This document shows, piece after piece, positions 25,907 to 35,239 of a DNA stretch of 64,000 nucleotides. Source of the DNA: Pseudomonadota bacterium (GTDB lineage Bacteria > Desulfobacterota > Binatia > Binatales > Binataceae); the NCBI GenBank assembly GCA_021324755.1, contig JAJPIL010000021.1:155446-219445 (forward strand), read 5' to 3'. The notes under the pieces are model-generated. The model saw only the letters and a list, made by a program, of their open reading frames with translations, was not told the origin of the DNA and did not search any database. Position numbers and translations under genes: made by a program. The first letter of the stretch is position 1. Every line of letters starts with the position of its first letter.

Positions 25907-27070
25907 ATGGATTTCGAGCTTACGCAGACGCAGAAAGAGATCGTCGCCGGCGTACGCGCCCTGCTCGCGCGCTTCGACGACGCGTACTGGCGGCAGAAGG
26001 ACGAACGGGCGGAGTTTCCCCACGACTTTTTCGACGCCTTCGCCAAGGCCGGCTATCTGGGGATTGCGATTCCCGAAGAATACGGCGGAGCGGGACTGGG
26101 AATTACGGAGGCGGCGCTGATGATGCGCGAGGTGGCGCAGGCCGGGGCGATGAACGCGGCGAGCGCCCTTCACATGTCGATCTTCGGTCTTACGCCGGTG
26201 ATTCTGCACGGCAGCGAAGAGATGAAGCGGCGCGAGCTTCCGGCCGTGGCTCAGGGTGCGGTTCACACCGCCTTTGCCGTAACCGAACCCGACGCCGGCA
26301 ACGACATCACCCATATCACCACCACGGCACGGCGCGAGGGCGACGTCTTTGTGATCAACGGGCGCAAGGTCTTCACCACCAAAGCCAAGGAGGCGCACAA
26401 GCTGCTCTTGCTCACGCGCACAACGCCGATCGACCAGGTGCAGAAGAAGACCGACGGGATGACGCTTTTCTACACCGACCTCGACCGGCGCGCGATCGAG
26501 GTGCGCGAACTCCATAAGATGGGGCGGCATGCGGTGGACACCAACATGCTGTTCATCGACAATTTGCGCGTCCCGGCGCGCGACGTGGTGGGCGAGGTTG
26601 GCAAGGGCTTTCGCTACTTGCTCGACGGGCTCAACCCCGAGCGGATTCTGACCGCCGCCGAGGCCGTGGGAATCGGGCGCGCGGCGCTCGAGCGCGCATT
26701 GCGCTACGCACGCGAGCGGATCGTGTTCGGCCGTCCGATCGGGTCCTACCAGGCGATCGCCCATCCGCTGGCCGACGCCTTCAGCCAGCTCGAGGTGGCC
26801 GAGCTGATGGTGCTCAAGGCGGCCTCGCTGTTCGACCGGCGCTTGCCGTGCGGGGTGGAGGCCAATATCGCCAAGCTGCGCGCCGCCGAAGCCGCCTTCT
26901 ACGCCTGCGACCGCGCCGTCCAGACGCTGGGCGGCTACGGTTACATGCGCGAGTACGACGTCGAGCGCTTCTTCCGCGAATGCCGGATGCTACGGATAGC
27001 GCCTATAACCCAGGAGATGGCGCTCAATTCGCTGGCCGAGCACGCGCTTAGGCTGCCGCGCTCGTACTAG
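25907..27070 (+). CDS. acyl-CoA dehydrogenase
   Basis: 387 aa, the classical length. Signatures are YGGAGLGITEAALMMRE, FAVTEPDAGNDITHITTTA (FAD/substrate) and GRKVFTTKA. Further on are FGRPIGSYQAIAHPLADAF and VQTLGGYGYMREYDVERFFRECR. The loop that normally carries the catalytic Glu as (Y)EGT reads IAPITQEMALN, so the base is either shifted by one (QE) or supplied elsewhere. This variant ending (..LPRSY) occurs in a recognised sub-branch of the family. It would act on an acyl-CoA thioester and pass electrons to ETF. Confidence 0.85.
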   Translation: MDFELTQTQKEIVAGVRALLARFDDAYWRQKDERAEFPHDFFDAFAKAGYLGIAIPEEYGGAGLGITEAALMMREVAQAGAMNAASALHMSIFGLTPVILHGSEEMKRRELPAVAQGAVHTAFAVTEPDAGNDITHITTTARREGDVFVINGRKVFTTKAKEAHKLLLLTRTTPIDQVQKKTDGMTLFYTDLDRRAIEVRELHKMGRHAVDTNMLFIDNLRVPARDVVGEVGKGFRYLLDGLNPERILTAAEAVGIGRAALERALRYARERIVFGRPIGSYQAIAHPLADAFSQLEVAELMVLKAASLFDRRLPCGVEANIAKLRAAEAAFYACDRAVQTLGGYGYMREYDVERFFRECRMLRIAPITQEMALNSLAEHALRLPRSY

Positions 27071-27361
27071 GCGACGCCACACGGGCGGGCGCGCCCCATA
27101 AGCGGCCGTGCGCCGCGTAAAACGGCGCGCCCTTGACCCAAAACGGAAGACTAAAGCTTTTACTTAAAAAAGGCGCCCAAAACTTTCCTTATTGGATGCG
27201 CGCGCCTTTTGGGACGGGCCGCGGACCGCGCAAGCTACCCTTGCAGGCATAAGCGCCCGAAGCGCCCCCTCGCGCCCACCCAGCCTATGGCACTTTGGCG
27301 CGCTTGCGTCTATTCTAGGTAGGGCGTTTTTGGCTCGGCTTTCGACGGAGGATATGGCGCG

Positions 27362-28063
27362 ATGGAACCGTTTGCGATGTTAGACGAACAGGCGCTCTCA
27401 AGCGTGGCGCTCAAAACCGACCCCTACGAGCACGTCATAATCCCGAACGCAATAAAGCCCGAGTTCAAAGAAAAGATTCTTGCCGACGCGCCCAAGATCA
27501 CCGAGGCTGGAAGCTTTCTGCTCGACACGCTTCGCTTCGGACCGAGCTTCAAGGCGCTGGCCGACGACCTTTTGAGCGAGCGCTTTCGATGGCACGTCGA
27601 GCAGAAGTTCAAGCTCCCGCTGGGCCATCTGCCGGCCGTGCTGACCGTGCGCGGCTACACCAGCGGTATGCGCGACGGCTACGTCCATACCGACACCAAG
27701 CACAAGGTCATCACCGTGCTGCTCTACCTGAACCCCGAATGGCCCTATCCGGGCGGCCGTCTGCGCGTGCTCAGAAGCAACAATATCGACGACTGCGCGG
27801 CGGAGATCGCGCCGCTTTTCGGTACGATGCTCATCTTTCGGCGCTCGGACCATTCCTGGCACGGCCATCTGCCGCACGAAGGTCCGCGCCTAAGCCTCCA
27901 GCTCAACTGGGCCGACTCCGCCAGCTGGGTACGGCGCGAGAATTGGCGCCATCGCCTGAGCGCCGCGATGAAGGTCTCGGCACCTGCGCTGCAGCGCCTT
28001 TCGTGCTGGATCGCCGGTGCCCGGCGAAAGCTTAGGGGCGAACAGCTCGAAATTCGCCCCTAA
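27362..28063 (+). CDS. 2-oxoglutarate/Fe(II)-dependent oxygenase
   Basis: 233 aa. The iron triad is visible: H109 and D111 in YVHTDTKHK, and H167 in HSWHGH. R176 (EGPRLSL) is the probable 2-oxoglutarate ligand. The surrounding pattern (ITVLLYLNPEWPYPGGRLRV) is that of the SM-20/prolyl-hydroxylase-like superfamily. Such enzymes often sit in surface-polysaccharide loci, and a glycosyltransferase cluster lies 4.7 kb downstream. The substrate is unknown. Confidence 0.8.
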   Translation: MEPFAMLDEQALSSVALKTDPYEHVIIPNAIKPEFKEKILADAPKITEAGSFLLDTLRFGPSFKALADDLLSERFRWHVEQKFKLPLGHLPAVLTVRGYTSGMRDGYVHTDTKHKVITVLLYLNPEWPYPGGRLRVLRSNNIDDCAAEIAPLFGTMLIFRRSDHSWHGHLPHEGPRLSLQLNWADSASWVRRENWRHRLSAAMKVSAPALQRLSCWIAGARRKLRGEQLEIRP

Positions 28064-28096
28064 GGCCACTGGCGCCGATCGAGAACGCGCTCATTC

Positions 28097-28262
28097 GGAA
28101 ACGCGCTTCTATGAGTTCGCAAAGCCGCTCGCATCCGGACGGAAACGCGCTTGCTCGACTCGGCAAAGCCGCATGTCGGCAAAGTCGCGCGCACCAGATG
28201 GAGCCGCGCTCGCTTGAATTTGCAAAGCTGCCCGCACCTGGATGAAAACGCGCTTGGCCACA
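28097..28262. repeat. degenerate tandem repeat, 43-59-bp unit, ~3.5 copies
   Basis: Units start near 28097, 28141, 28200 and 28243. Each begins GGAAACGCGCTT or a variant and contains a (T)TCGCAAAGCCG-like core followed by CGCA-CCGGA. It fills most of the 275-bp gap between the 2OG oxygenase and the MDR gene. It is unrelated in sequence to the repeat at 25.5 kb. Confidence 0.6.
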
Positions 28263-28338
28263 TCCTCGCCCAAAGGCCCGCTCGATGCCTCAGCGGCGAG
28301 GTCTATGAGTAGCAAGGACTGAGCGAGCTCGAAGGCCG

Positions 28339-29292
28339 ATGCGCGCGCTTTATCTGGATGGGGCGACGGTTAGGTTCCGGCCCGACTATCCCGCGCCCAG
28401 GCCGCGAGCGAACGAAAGCTTGATCCGGGTGCGATACGCCGGAATCTGCCGCACCGACCTCGAGCTTGCGCGCGGCTACATGGGCTTTCGCGGCGTGCCC
28501 GGCCATGAGTTCGTCGGCGAAGTTGTGGAAAGCAAGCAAAAAGAGCTTTCCGGCAAGCGCGTGGTCGGCGAGATCAACGTCGGATGCGGGCGATGCCGAT
28601 GGTGCAGGGGCGGGCTCGAGCGCCATTGCCCCAGGCGCACCGTGCTCGGAATCTTCGGCCGCGACGGCGCGTTCGCCGACTTCCTGGTCCTCCCCACCCG
28701 AAACCTCCATCCCGTGCCCGAAAGCGTCCCCGACGAGAGCGCCGTGTTCGTCGAGCCGCTTGCCGCCGCGTTCGAAATCTTCGACAACACAAATTTAGCC
28801 CCCACCGACCGCGCGCTCGTCCTGGGCGACGGCAGATTGGGCGCGCTGGTTGCGCTCGTGCTCAAGTCGCGCGGAATCGAAGCGCTCGTCGCAGGACGGC
28901 ACGAATCCAAGCTTTCGCGCCTTGCGGGAATCGGACTTAAAGTCGAGCGCGAAGACAAGCTCAAGCCCGGCTACGACGTCGTAATCGAATGCACGGGAAA
29001 TCCAAACGCGCTCGAGCGCGCGCTTGCGCTTGTCCGCCCACGCGGCAAAGTCGTGCTCAAGACGACCACGAAGTCGCCCCACAAGCTAAATCTCGCGCCG
29101 CTTGTGGTAAACGAAATCGCCCTTTTCGGTTCGCGATGCGGCCGGTTCGGCCCGGCGCTGAAAGCCTTGGCGCAGGGCGCGATCGACCCGCGCCCGCTTA
29201 TCACGGCCACCTTCGCGCTAAGCGACGGGCGCGCGGCGCTCAAGGCGGCGGCGTGCCCCGAACACTTGAAGGTGCTGCTGGCGATGGTCTAA
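28339..29292 (+). CDS. zinc-type medium-chain alcohol/polyol dehydrogenase
   Basis: 317 aa. It has the catalytic-zinc region (YAGICRTDLELARGYMG, GVPGHEFVGEV) and a complete structural-zinc Cys lobe (VGCGRCRWCRGGLERHC). A shortened Rossmann motif (LVLGDGRLGALVALVL) follows. Family members oxidise secondary alcohols or L-threonine-like substrates with NAD(P). GAAGG precedes the ATG. An MFS carrier lies downstream on the same strand after 264 bp, so a shared metabolite is possible. Confidence 0.82.
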   Translation: MRALYLDGATVRFRPDYPAPRPRANESLIRVRYAGICRTDLELARGYMGFRGVPGHEFVGEVVESKQKELSGKRVVGEINVGCGRCRWCRGGLERHCPRRTVLGIFGRDGAFADFLVLPTRNLHPVPESVPDESAVFVEPLAAAFEIFDNTNLAPTDRALVLGDGRLGALVALVLKSRGIEALVAGRHESKLSRLAGIGLKVEREDKLKPGYDVVIECTGNPNALERALALVRPRGKVVLKTTTKSPHKLNLAPLVVNEIALFGSRCGRFGPALKALAQGAIDPRPLITATFALSDGRAALKAAACPEHLKVLLAMV

Positions 29293-29556
29293 GCCGTCGG
29301 GCGGGCGCAAAAAGCCCGTCGCTTCGAGCTACCTTCCGCTTGCGCGCAGCGGTGTCGAGCCGTTTAATCTACGTATAGTCTTTTTGCGAGCAAGCCTTTG
29401 CAAGAGCAGGCGCGAACGAGCAGGCTCGGGGCCATCGCGAAGCGCCGCGCCTTGTCTTGGGGCCTGCGTGCGGGCAAAATCCGGTTTTCGAGTCGAACTT
29501 CATCCGGTTTTGATTTTTCCGTTTTCGCTTCTCGAGCGGGGGAGGCACAAACGACG

Positions 29557-30894
29557 ATGGGGCTCGATACGGTTTACGCAACGGAAGCTCAAAAGGCCAA
29601 GCGGGCGGCGGCGATGAGCGATGAGGCCAAAAGCGCGGCCTGGGCAGCTTTTTTGGGCTTTTTTATCGACATGTTCGACGTCTACCTGCCGCTGGTCGCG
29701 CTCGGCCCGGCAAGCGCCTACTTCGAGCCGCCGTCGCTTTCTCCGATCGGCTCGGCGATCTTGGGTGCGATGGTCTTTATCGCGGCGCTTTTGGGCCGGC
29801 CGCTGGGCGCGCTCATCTTCGGCAGCTACAGCGACCGGCTGGGGCGAAAGCGTGCGGCCGAGATCGCGGTGGCCGGCTTCGGTGTGATGACGCTCCTGAT
29901 CGGGCTTATGCCGGGCTACGAGCGATGGGGAATGGCGGCGGTCGTGCTCGTGGTCGTGCTGCGGCTGCTCGACGGAATCTTCCTCGGCGGCGAGTACACG
30001 GGCGCAACGCCGCTTGCGATGGAGGCGTGCCCCAAAAAATGGCGGGGATTGGTCGGCGGCTGGATCATGTCGGGCTTTCCGCTGGCGTACCTGGCGATTT
30101 CGTTCGTGACGATGGTGATGCTCAAGATCGCGCCCGCCGGCGGGCTGCATTCGCCGTACGTTCAATGGGGATGGCGCGTGCCGTTCTTCGTCGGTGCGGC
30201 GCTCGCCTTCGGCTGGGTCGCTTTCGTCCATTTGCGAGTCGCCGAGTCGCAAACATGGAAGGAAGCGCAAAAAACCTCGACCCCGCTGCGCACGCTGTTC
30301 AGCGGGCAAAACCTGCGCGACCTGCTCCAGGTGTTCGTGCTGATGACCGGCTTTTGGTTGGTGGTGGACGTCGTGGCGGCGGTCACACCCGGGCTGCTCA
30401 AGACCGTGGTGGGACTTAAGCCGGTCGAGGTGACGGTGGCGCTGATGATCGGCAACGCCGTCGCCGCCGCAAGCTACGTCGGCGCAGGCGCGCTGAGCGA
30501 CCGGATCGGACGGCGAACCTTCCTTGTGCTGTGGGGAGCGGTGATCACGCTCGGAGGAAGCGCTACCTACTACGCGCTAATCGGGGCAAACGGCGCCACG
30601 CTCGCCTCGATCTACGCTCTGGTCGCAGCGGTCTACTTCTGCACGATCCCGATCTGGGGGCTTGCAAGCTCCTATATCAACGAGCGCTTCCGCACCTCGG
30701 TGCGCTCCTCGGGCTTCGGCCTGGGCTATACGCTCGCGGTCGTGCTGCCGTCGTTCTACGCCTTCTACCAGAAATGGCTTGCGGCGCTGATGCCCCATAA
30801 GTACACCGCCGTGCCCCTGCTCGCCTTGGGCGGAATTTTCGTGATCGTCGGCGCGCTATGGGGACCCGAAACCAAGGACGTCGATTTCGACTGA
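29557..30894 (+). CDS. MFS transporter (metabolite:H+ symporter-like)
   Basis: 445 aa from the ATG at 29557, chosen because GGGGAGG precedes it; the frame is open upstream. About twelve membrane segments are predicted. The MFS loop motif GSYSDRLGRKRAAEIAV follows TM2, and its counterpart GALSDRIGRRTFLV appears in the second half. FLGGEYTGATPLAMEACP is typical of the MHS/sugar-acid symporter group (SP-like, often for aromatic or organic acids). The substrate is not determined. Confidence 0.82.
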   Translation: MGLDTVYATEAQKAKRAAAMSDEAKSAAWAAFLGFFIDMFDVYLPLVALGPASAYFEPPSLSPIGSAILGAMVFIAALLGRPLGALIFGSYSDRLGRKRAAEIAVAGFGVMTLLIGLMPGYERWGMAAVVLVVVLRLLDGIFLGGEYTGATPLAMEACPKKWRGLVGGWIMSGFPLAYLAISFVTMVMLKIAPAGGLHSPYVQWGWRVPFFVGAALAFGWVAFVHLRVAESQTWKEAQKTSTPLRTLFSGQNLRDLLQVFVLMTGFWLVVDVVAAVTPGLLKTVVGLKPVEVTVALMIGNAVAAASYVGAGALSDRIGRRTFLVLWGAVITLGGSATYYALIGANGATLASIYALVAAVYFCTIPIWGLASSYINERFRTSVRSSGFGLGYTLAVVLPSFYAFYQKWLAALMPHKYTAVPLLALGGIFVIVGALWGPETKDVDFD

Positions 30895-30967
30895 CCCGCT
30901 CGGCGCGCGGCGCGGACAAGACCTCGCTCGAGGGGCAAGCGAAAAGAAACAAGGAGAGGAAAGCGCG

Positions 30968-31732
30968 ATGGAATCGTTGATTTACCAGACCGAAGGCGAA
31001 CTTGCGCTGGTCACGATCAACAGGCCTCAGGTGAGAAACGCGATCGACCGCGCCACCGCGGCCTTGCTCGCCGACGCTTTTCGCCGCTTCGAGGCCGACG
31101 AAGGGCTCAAGGTTGCGATTCTCACGGGCGCGGACAACACGTTTTGCGCCGGCTTCGACCTCAAAGCTTACGCGCGCGAACAGGGTAATATCGTCGTGCC
31201 CCAGGGCGACGGGCCGCTTGGATGTACGCGGATGCTGCTTACGAAGCCGGTTATCGCCGCCGTCGAGGGCTACGCCGTGGCGGGCGGCTTCGAGCTCGCG
31301 CTGTGGTGCGATCTGCGCGTGGCGGCGCGCAACGCCGTCTTCGGCGTCTTCAACCGGCGCTTCGGCGTGCCGCTGGTCGACGGCGGAACAATCCGCCTGC
31401 CCAGGCTTATCGGGCTGAGCCGCGCGCTCGACCTTATCCTGACCGGACGGCCCGTGTCAGCTGAAGAGGCGTTCGCGATCGGGCTCGTAAACCGGCTGGT
31501 CGAACCCGGACAGGCGCTCACGAGCGCAAAGGAATTGGCCCGCACGCTGGCGGCGTTTCCCCAGCGATGCCTGCGCTCGGACCGACTGTCCGCCTACGAG
31601 GGCTACGGGATGACGCTCGAGCAGGCGCTCGCCAACGAGTACCGGCACGGAATCCGCACGATCGAGTCGGGCGAATCGCTCGCCGGCGCAAGGCGCTTTG
31701 CCGCAGGCGAAGGCCGCCACGGAAAATTTTGA
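30968..31732 (+). CDS. enoyl-CoA hydratase/isomerase family protein
   Basis: 254 aa behind AAGGAGAGG. Crotonase-fold features: INRPQVRNAIDRATAALL, ADNTFCAGFDLKAYA (oxyanion-hole region), VAGGFELALWCDLRVA and GVPLVDGGTIRLPRLIG. The usual second Glu position (FG..E near GVPLVDGG) is Asp, as in several hydratase-like subgroups. Its role is in beta-oxidation or another acyl-CoA route. It is 73 bp after the MFS gene and likely co-transcribed. Confidence 0.85.
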   Translation: MESLIYQTEGELALVTINRPQVRNAIDRATAALLADAFRRFEADEGLKVAILTGADNTFCAGFDLKAYAREQGNIVVPQGDGPLGCTRMLLTKPVIAAVEGYAVAGGFELALWCDLRVAARNAVFGVFNRRFGVPLVDGGTIRLPRLIGLSRALDLILTGRPVSAEEAFAIGLVNRLVEPGQALTSAKELARTLAAFPQRCLRSDRLSAYEGYGMTLEQALANEYRHGIRTIESGESLAGARRFAAGEGRHGKF

Positions 31733-31889
31733 CCGGCTCGAAAAACCCTGCTTCGCCCCAACCGCTTCGCCCGCGTAGGGCTCGAGCCTGCGGCGCCCGA
31801 TATATACCGCGCGATCCGGTAAAACCAGCGCCATCTTTGCCGAATACTTAAGGGCACGCAAAGACTTGCTCCAAAGGAGAAGCGCTTAT

Positions 31890-32237
31890 ATGGATCGACA
31901 ACCAAACAGCCCTGCCCACGCAACGCCCAAAGCGTCCTGCTCGACGCTCCATCCAGCGGCGCTCGACACGTTTATCGCCAAAACGGCCAAGCTCGAGGGC
32001 GTAAAATGTATCGTTGCCGAGCAGATCGAAGGCGAGCAGACGATCCGCGTGACGACCTTCGTCGATCCCCTGACCGACGAAACCCATACCGTCCTTTACC
32101 TGTACGAGGCCGAGCTAATCGCGGCGTGCCAGAACCAACCCTTCGAATTCTGCCTCGTCGAGGCCGGCGCGGGCGAGCTCACCACGCCCAAACCCAGCCC
32201 GAATAGCCGCCTTTTTATCCTCTGGGGCGGCCTTTGA
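31890..32237 (+). CDS. hypothetical protein
   Basis: 115 aa from the ATG at 31890, behind AAAGGAGAA. The N-terminal ~30 residues are disordered-looking. The centre is a mixed alpha/beta stretch (LDTFIAKTAKLEGVKCIVAE, TTFVDPLTDETHTVLYLYEAE) without recognisable motifs. It is a compact soluble protein of unknown role. Confidence 0.55.
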   Translation: MDRQPNSPAHATPKASCSTLHPAALDTFIAKTAKLEGVKCIVAEQIEGEQTIRVTTFVDPLTDETHTVLYLYEAELIAACQNQPFEFCLVEAGAGELTTPKPSPNSRLFILWGGL

Positions 32238-32727
32238 CGCACACCGGCCGCCTCGTCGCACCTGGCGGTAAGCTAACCCGTTGCGCCCAAGCGCGCGGCT
32301 GGATGCGGTCTTGTTGCCCGCCCCGCTTTGTGGAGCGGTTGTGCGCAATCTTGCGCCTATACAGCCGCCTCTCTTGCCCATCGCATAGGCATTTTTCGGC
32401 GCATCTGCCGCCGCCCGTAACCTTTGCACAGAAACCTTTGCACAGAACACTCGGTTAAAACTGCCCGCCTTATCCGCGCTTTTTCCGCCCTGACGCGCCC
32501 GTCTTTGGTGCCCTGACGCGCCCCGGCGCGCCCGGATACACACGTCGGCGCTGCAGCCTGCCGTTTCCTTGAAAAAATTACAAAGAGAGGCCGCTGAGGG
32601 CTGGCGCACCTAGACTAAGTCGAAGCTTTTGCCCGCATCACAGGCGGGGAATACAAATTGCTTAACCTCTAGGCGATGGGCGGTCTCGTGTCGGGTTTTT
32701 AGACAATTGCGTCGCAACCTACAAGCA
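32238..32727. other. 490-bp intergenic region
   Basis: No gene is supported. It contains a perfect 13-of-14 tandem pair of a CCTTTGCACAGAA element at 32421-32448 and two copies of CCCTGACGCGCC ~30 bp apart. Neither looks like a known site. Confidence 0.45.
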
Positions 32728-33831
32728 ATGGCATCAGCGCAAGCAAGCTTCGGCGCGCGTGAGCCGGTTGAAGCGCAGGGCCTTGTGCTTGCGCCTTACT
32801 CGAGTGCGCGGACGGCGTGGCCCGAACTGATTGGCGACGGGCGCGCCAGCTCGCTCTACCATAGCCCGCGATGGCTCGAGCTTATCGAGCGCGCCTTCGG
32901 ATGGGAGCTCAACGTTGTCGCCTTGGCCGACCGGGGCAGAAAGCCCTCGGCGGCGCTTATCTACGCAAGTAAGAAACGGCTTTTCTCGCGCCGCGCCGTG
33001 GCGCTGCCCTTCTCCGACTACGGCGGGCCGCTTGCCTTCGACCAGGCCGACGCCGACCATCTGCTCATCCTTGTCGCCGCACGAGTCGTTCGCGACGCGC
33101 CACCGTTTGCAGGAAAATACGGGCTCGATTCGCTCGAAATTCGCGGCTTCGAAGCGCCGGCACCGTACCGGGTCGTGCGATGCTTCCAGAACTGGGAGCT
33201 CGACCTCACGCGTTCGCTGCCTGCGCTCGAGCGCGGGCTTGACGGAAACTTTCGCCGTGCCATAAACAAAGCCCGGCGCGCAGGCGTAAGGGTCGTGTGC
33301 GGCAACGACCTCGAGTTTTTGCGCCGGTTCTACGCGATGCATCTAAAGACGCGCCGGCGCCTGGGCGTGCCCGTGCAGCCCTTTGGCTTCTTTGAGCTTG
33401 CGCGTAAACTTTTCGGCGCCGACCTCGAGGTCTGGCTCGCCGTCGAAGACGGGCGCGACGCTTGCGGGCTTGTGCTCATCCGCCACGGCGAGCGCGTCTA
33501 CTACAAATGGGGCGCGCGCGACGAGCGAACTCCGTCATCCAACGCAAACCATCTCCTGCTCTGGTCGGTAGTCGAGGCGTACGCGGGCAAGGCAGCCGTG
33601 CTCGATTGCGGGCGCGCCGATATACGCAACGAGGGCCTTTCCCGCTTCAAACGCCATCTGGGTGCCCGTGCGATTCCCCTGCCCTACGCCTTTTTGCCCG
33701 AGCCGGCGCGGGAAATAAGCGCCGAGGTAAGCTCGGGTGCGATGCGCAAGCTTGCCGCCTCGCTCTGGCGACGGCTGCCGATTCCGCTAACCCGCGCGCT
33801 CAGCGCCGCGCTGTACAGGGCGTTGGGATGA
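32728..33831 (+). CDS. FemAB-like (GNAT-fold) acyltransferase
   Basis: 367 aa. It resembles FemAB/PEP-CTERM-associated GNAT proteins: SSLYHSPRWLELIERAFGW near the start, RRAINKARRAGVRVV at the domain junction, FYAMHLKTRRRLGVPVQP and VYYKWGARDERTPSSNANHLLLWSVVEA. FemAB relatives transfer amino acids or acyl groups to cell-wall or exopolysaccharide intermediates. It opens a cluster with a glycosyltransferase and an ATP-grasp ligase, so an envelope glycan or glycoconjugate is the likely target. Confidence 0.75.
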   Translation: MASAQASFGAREPVEAQGLVLAPYSSARTAWPELIGDGRASSLYHSPRWLELIERAFGWELNVVALADRGRKPSAALIYASKKRLFSRRAVALPFSDYGGPLAFDQADADHLLILVAARVVRDAPPFAGKYGLDSLEIRGFEAPAPYRVVRCFQNWELDLTRSLPALERGLDGNFRRAINKARRAGVRVVCGNDLEFLRRFYAMHLKTRRRLGVPVQPFGFFELARKLFGADLEVWLAVEDGRDACGLVLIRHGERVYYKWGARDERTPSSNANHLLLWSVVEAYAGKAAVLDCGRADIRNEGLSRFKRHLGARAIPLPYAFLPEPAREISAEVSSGAMRKLAASLWRRLPIPLTRALSAALYRALG

Positions 33832-34051
33832 GCTTCGCCACCGCGCCTGCGTCAGGACTCGCCCAGACCGCGGCAAAACTCGCTGTGATCGAGCTTCGTA
33901 AAGATAGCTCTGCATCGGATAATTTCTCGTTTCATCTAAATCCTAGTTCATGTAGCTCGATTGCTCTCGATTTGTATTACGGCGATTTGCAAACTCGATT
34001 CGTAACGTCATTCGGTACGCATTCAGCGGTTGAAAACGGCTCGAGTTGGCG

Positions 34052-35239
34052 ATGGGACGCTACCTGATAATCGCGTACTCGAACTACGTGCGCGACGGCC
34101 GCCTCAAGCGCCACGCACGAGTTTTGGCCGAGCGCGGCGACTGGGTGGACGTAATTTGCCTGTCCGAGGCCGCGACCGCCTCGAGCGGCCACGACCGTAT
34201 TCGGCTCGTCAGCACCGGTATCCAGCGCTACCGCGGCGCAAGTCGCCTGAACTACGTGTGGAGCTATGCGCGCTTTTTTCTCAAAGCGACGGCGCTCGGC
34301 CTGCGCCTGAGTTTTGTCCGACCGTACGACGCGGTGATCGTGTGCTCGATGCCGGATGCGGCCGTGATGTGCGCGCTGGCGCTTCGGCTTTTCAAGAGCC
34401 GGGTCGTGCTGGATATGAAGGATACGATGCCCGAGCTTTACTGTGAGAAGTTCGGCAAAGCAAAAGACAGTTTGTTTGCGCGGCTTTTGATGTTCGAGGA
34501 GCGCGCGAGCGCCTATCTTGCCGATCGCGTGCTCGCGGTCCACGAACTCCATCGCCAGCGCCTCGTTCGCGCGGGAATTCCGCCGCACAAGATTCGCGTG
34601 GTGATAAACGCGCCCGACCCGAGGCTTTTCGCCCCTAAGTGGCGCAAGCGCAAAGCAGGCGAGCGTTTCGAGCTCGTCTGCCACGGCACCGTGGCCAAAA
34701 GGCTCGGCCTCGACACCGCGCTCGAGGCGCTCGCGCTTTTGCGCGAGCGAATTCCCGCCCTTCGCCTGACCGTGATCGGAAGCGGCGACTACCTACCGCA
34801 GGCAAAAGGCAAAGCCGGCGCGCTGGGGCTCGGCGAGCAGGTAAGGTTTGTCGCGCCCGTGCCGCTCGAGGCGCTCGTGGCCTACCTCGACGAGGCCGAC
34901 GTCGGGCTCGTGCCGAATCTTCCAGGCCCGGCAACCCATCTGATGCTTCCGGTCAAGATGCTCGAGTACGCGGCGCTCGGAATACCGATTATCGCCGCGC
35001 GTCTCGAGACGATCGAACATTACTTTGGCCAGCACGCCGCGCGCCTGTTCGAGCCGGGAAATCCAGCCGCGCTCGCCCAGGCGATCGTCGAGCTTTACGA
35101 AAATCCCGCACTTGGCCAAGAACTTGCCCGCAAGGCCGCGCAAGTAGTCGCCGAATTGAGCTGGGAGAAGCAGGCGCGCGCGTATCTCGAGACGATCGAC
35201 GAGCTTTCGCTTCCGCTTGGAGCGCAAGCGTATGCGTAA
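34052..35239 (+). CDS. glycosyltransferase, GT4 (GT-B fold)
   Basis: 395 aa from the ATG at 34052; a TTG two codons earlier is also possible. The GT-B layout has RLKRHARVLAERG near the start, a linker with PDPRLFAPKWR, the donor-domain strand FELVCHGTVAKRLGLDTALEAL, and a C-terminal donor motif with EYAALGIPIIAARLETIEHYF and LFEPGNPAALAQAIVEL. It would add a sugar from a nucleotide donor to a surface glycan. Its stop overlaps the next gene by 8 bp, indicating translational coupling. Confidence 0.85.
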   Translation: MGRYLIIAYSNYVRDGRLKRHARVLAERGDWVDVICLSEAATASSGHDRIRLVSTGIQRYRGASRLNYVWSYARFFLKATALGLRLSFVRPYDAVIVCSMPDAAVMCALALRLFKSRVVLDMKDTMPELYCEKFGKAKDSLFARLLMFEERASAYLADRVLAVHELHRQRLVRAGIPPHKIRVVINAPDPRLFAPKWRKRKAGERFELVCHGTVAKRLGLDTALEALALLRERIPALRLTVIGSGDYLPQAKGKAGALGLGEQVRFVAPVPLEALVAYLDEADVGLVPNLPGPATHLMLPVKMLEYAALGIPIIAARLETIEHYFGQHAARLFEPGNPAALAQAIVELYENPALGQELARKAAQVVAELSWEKQARAYLETIDELSLPLGAQAYA

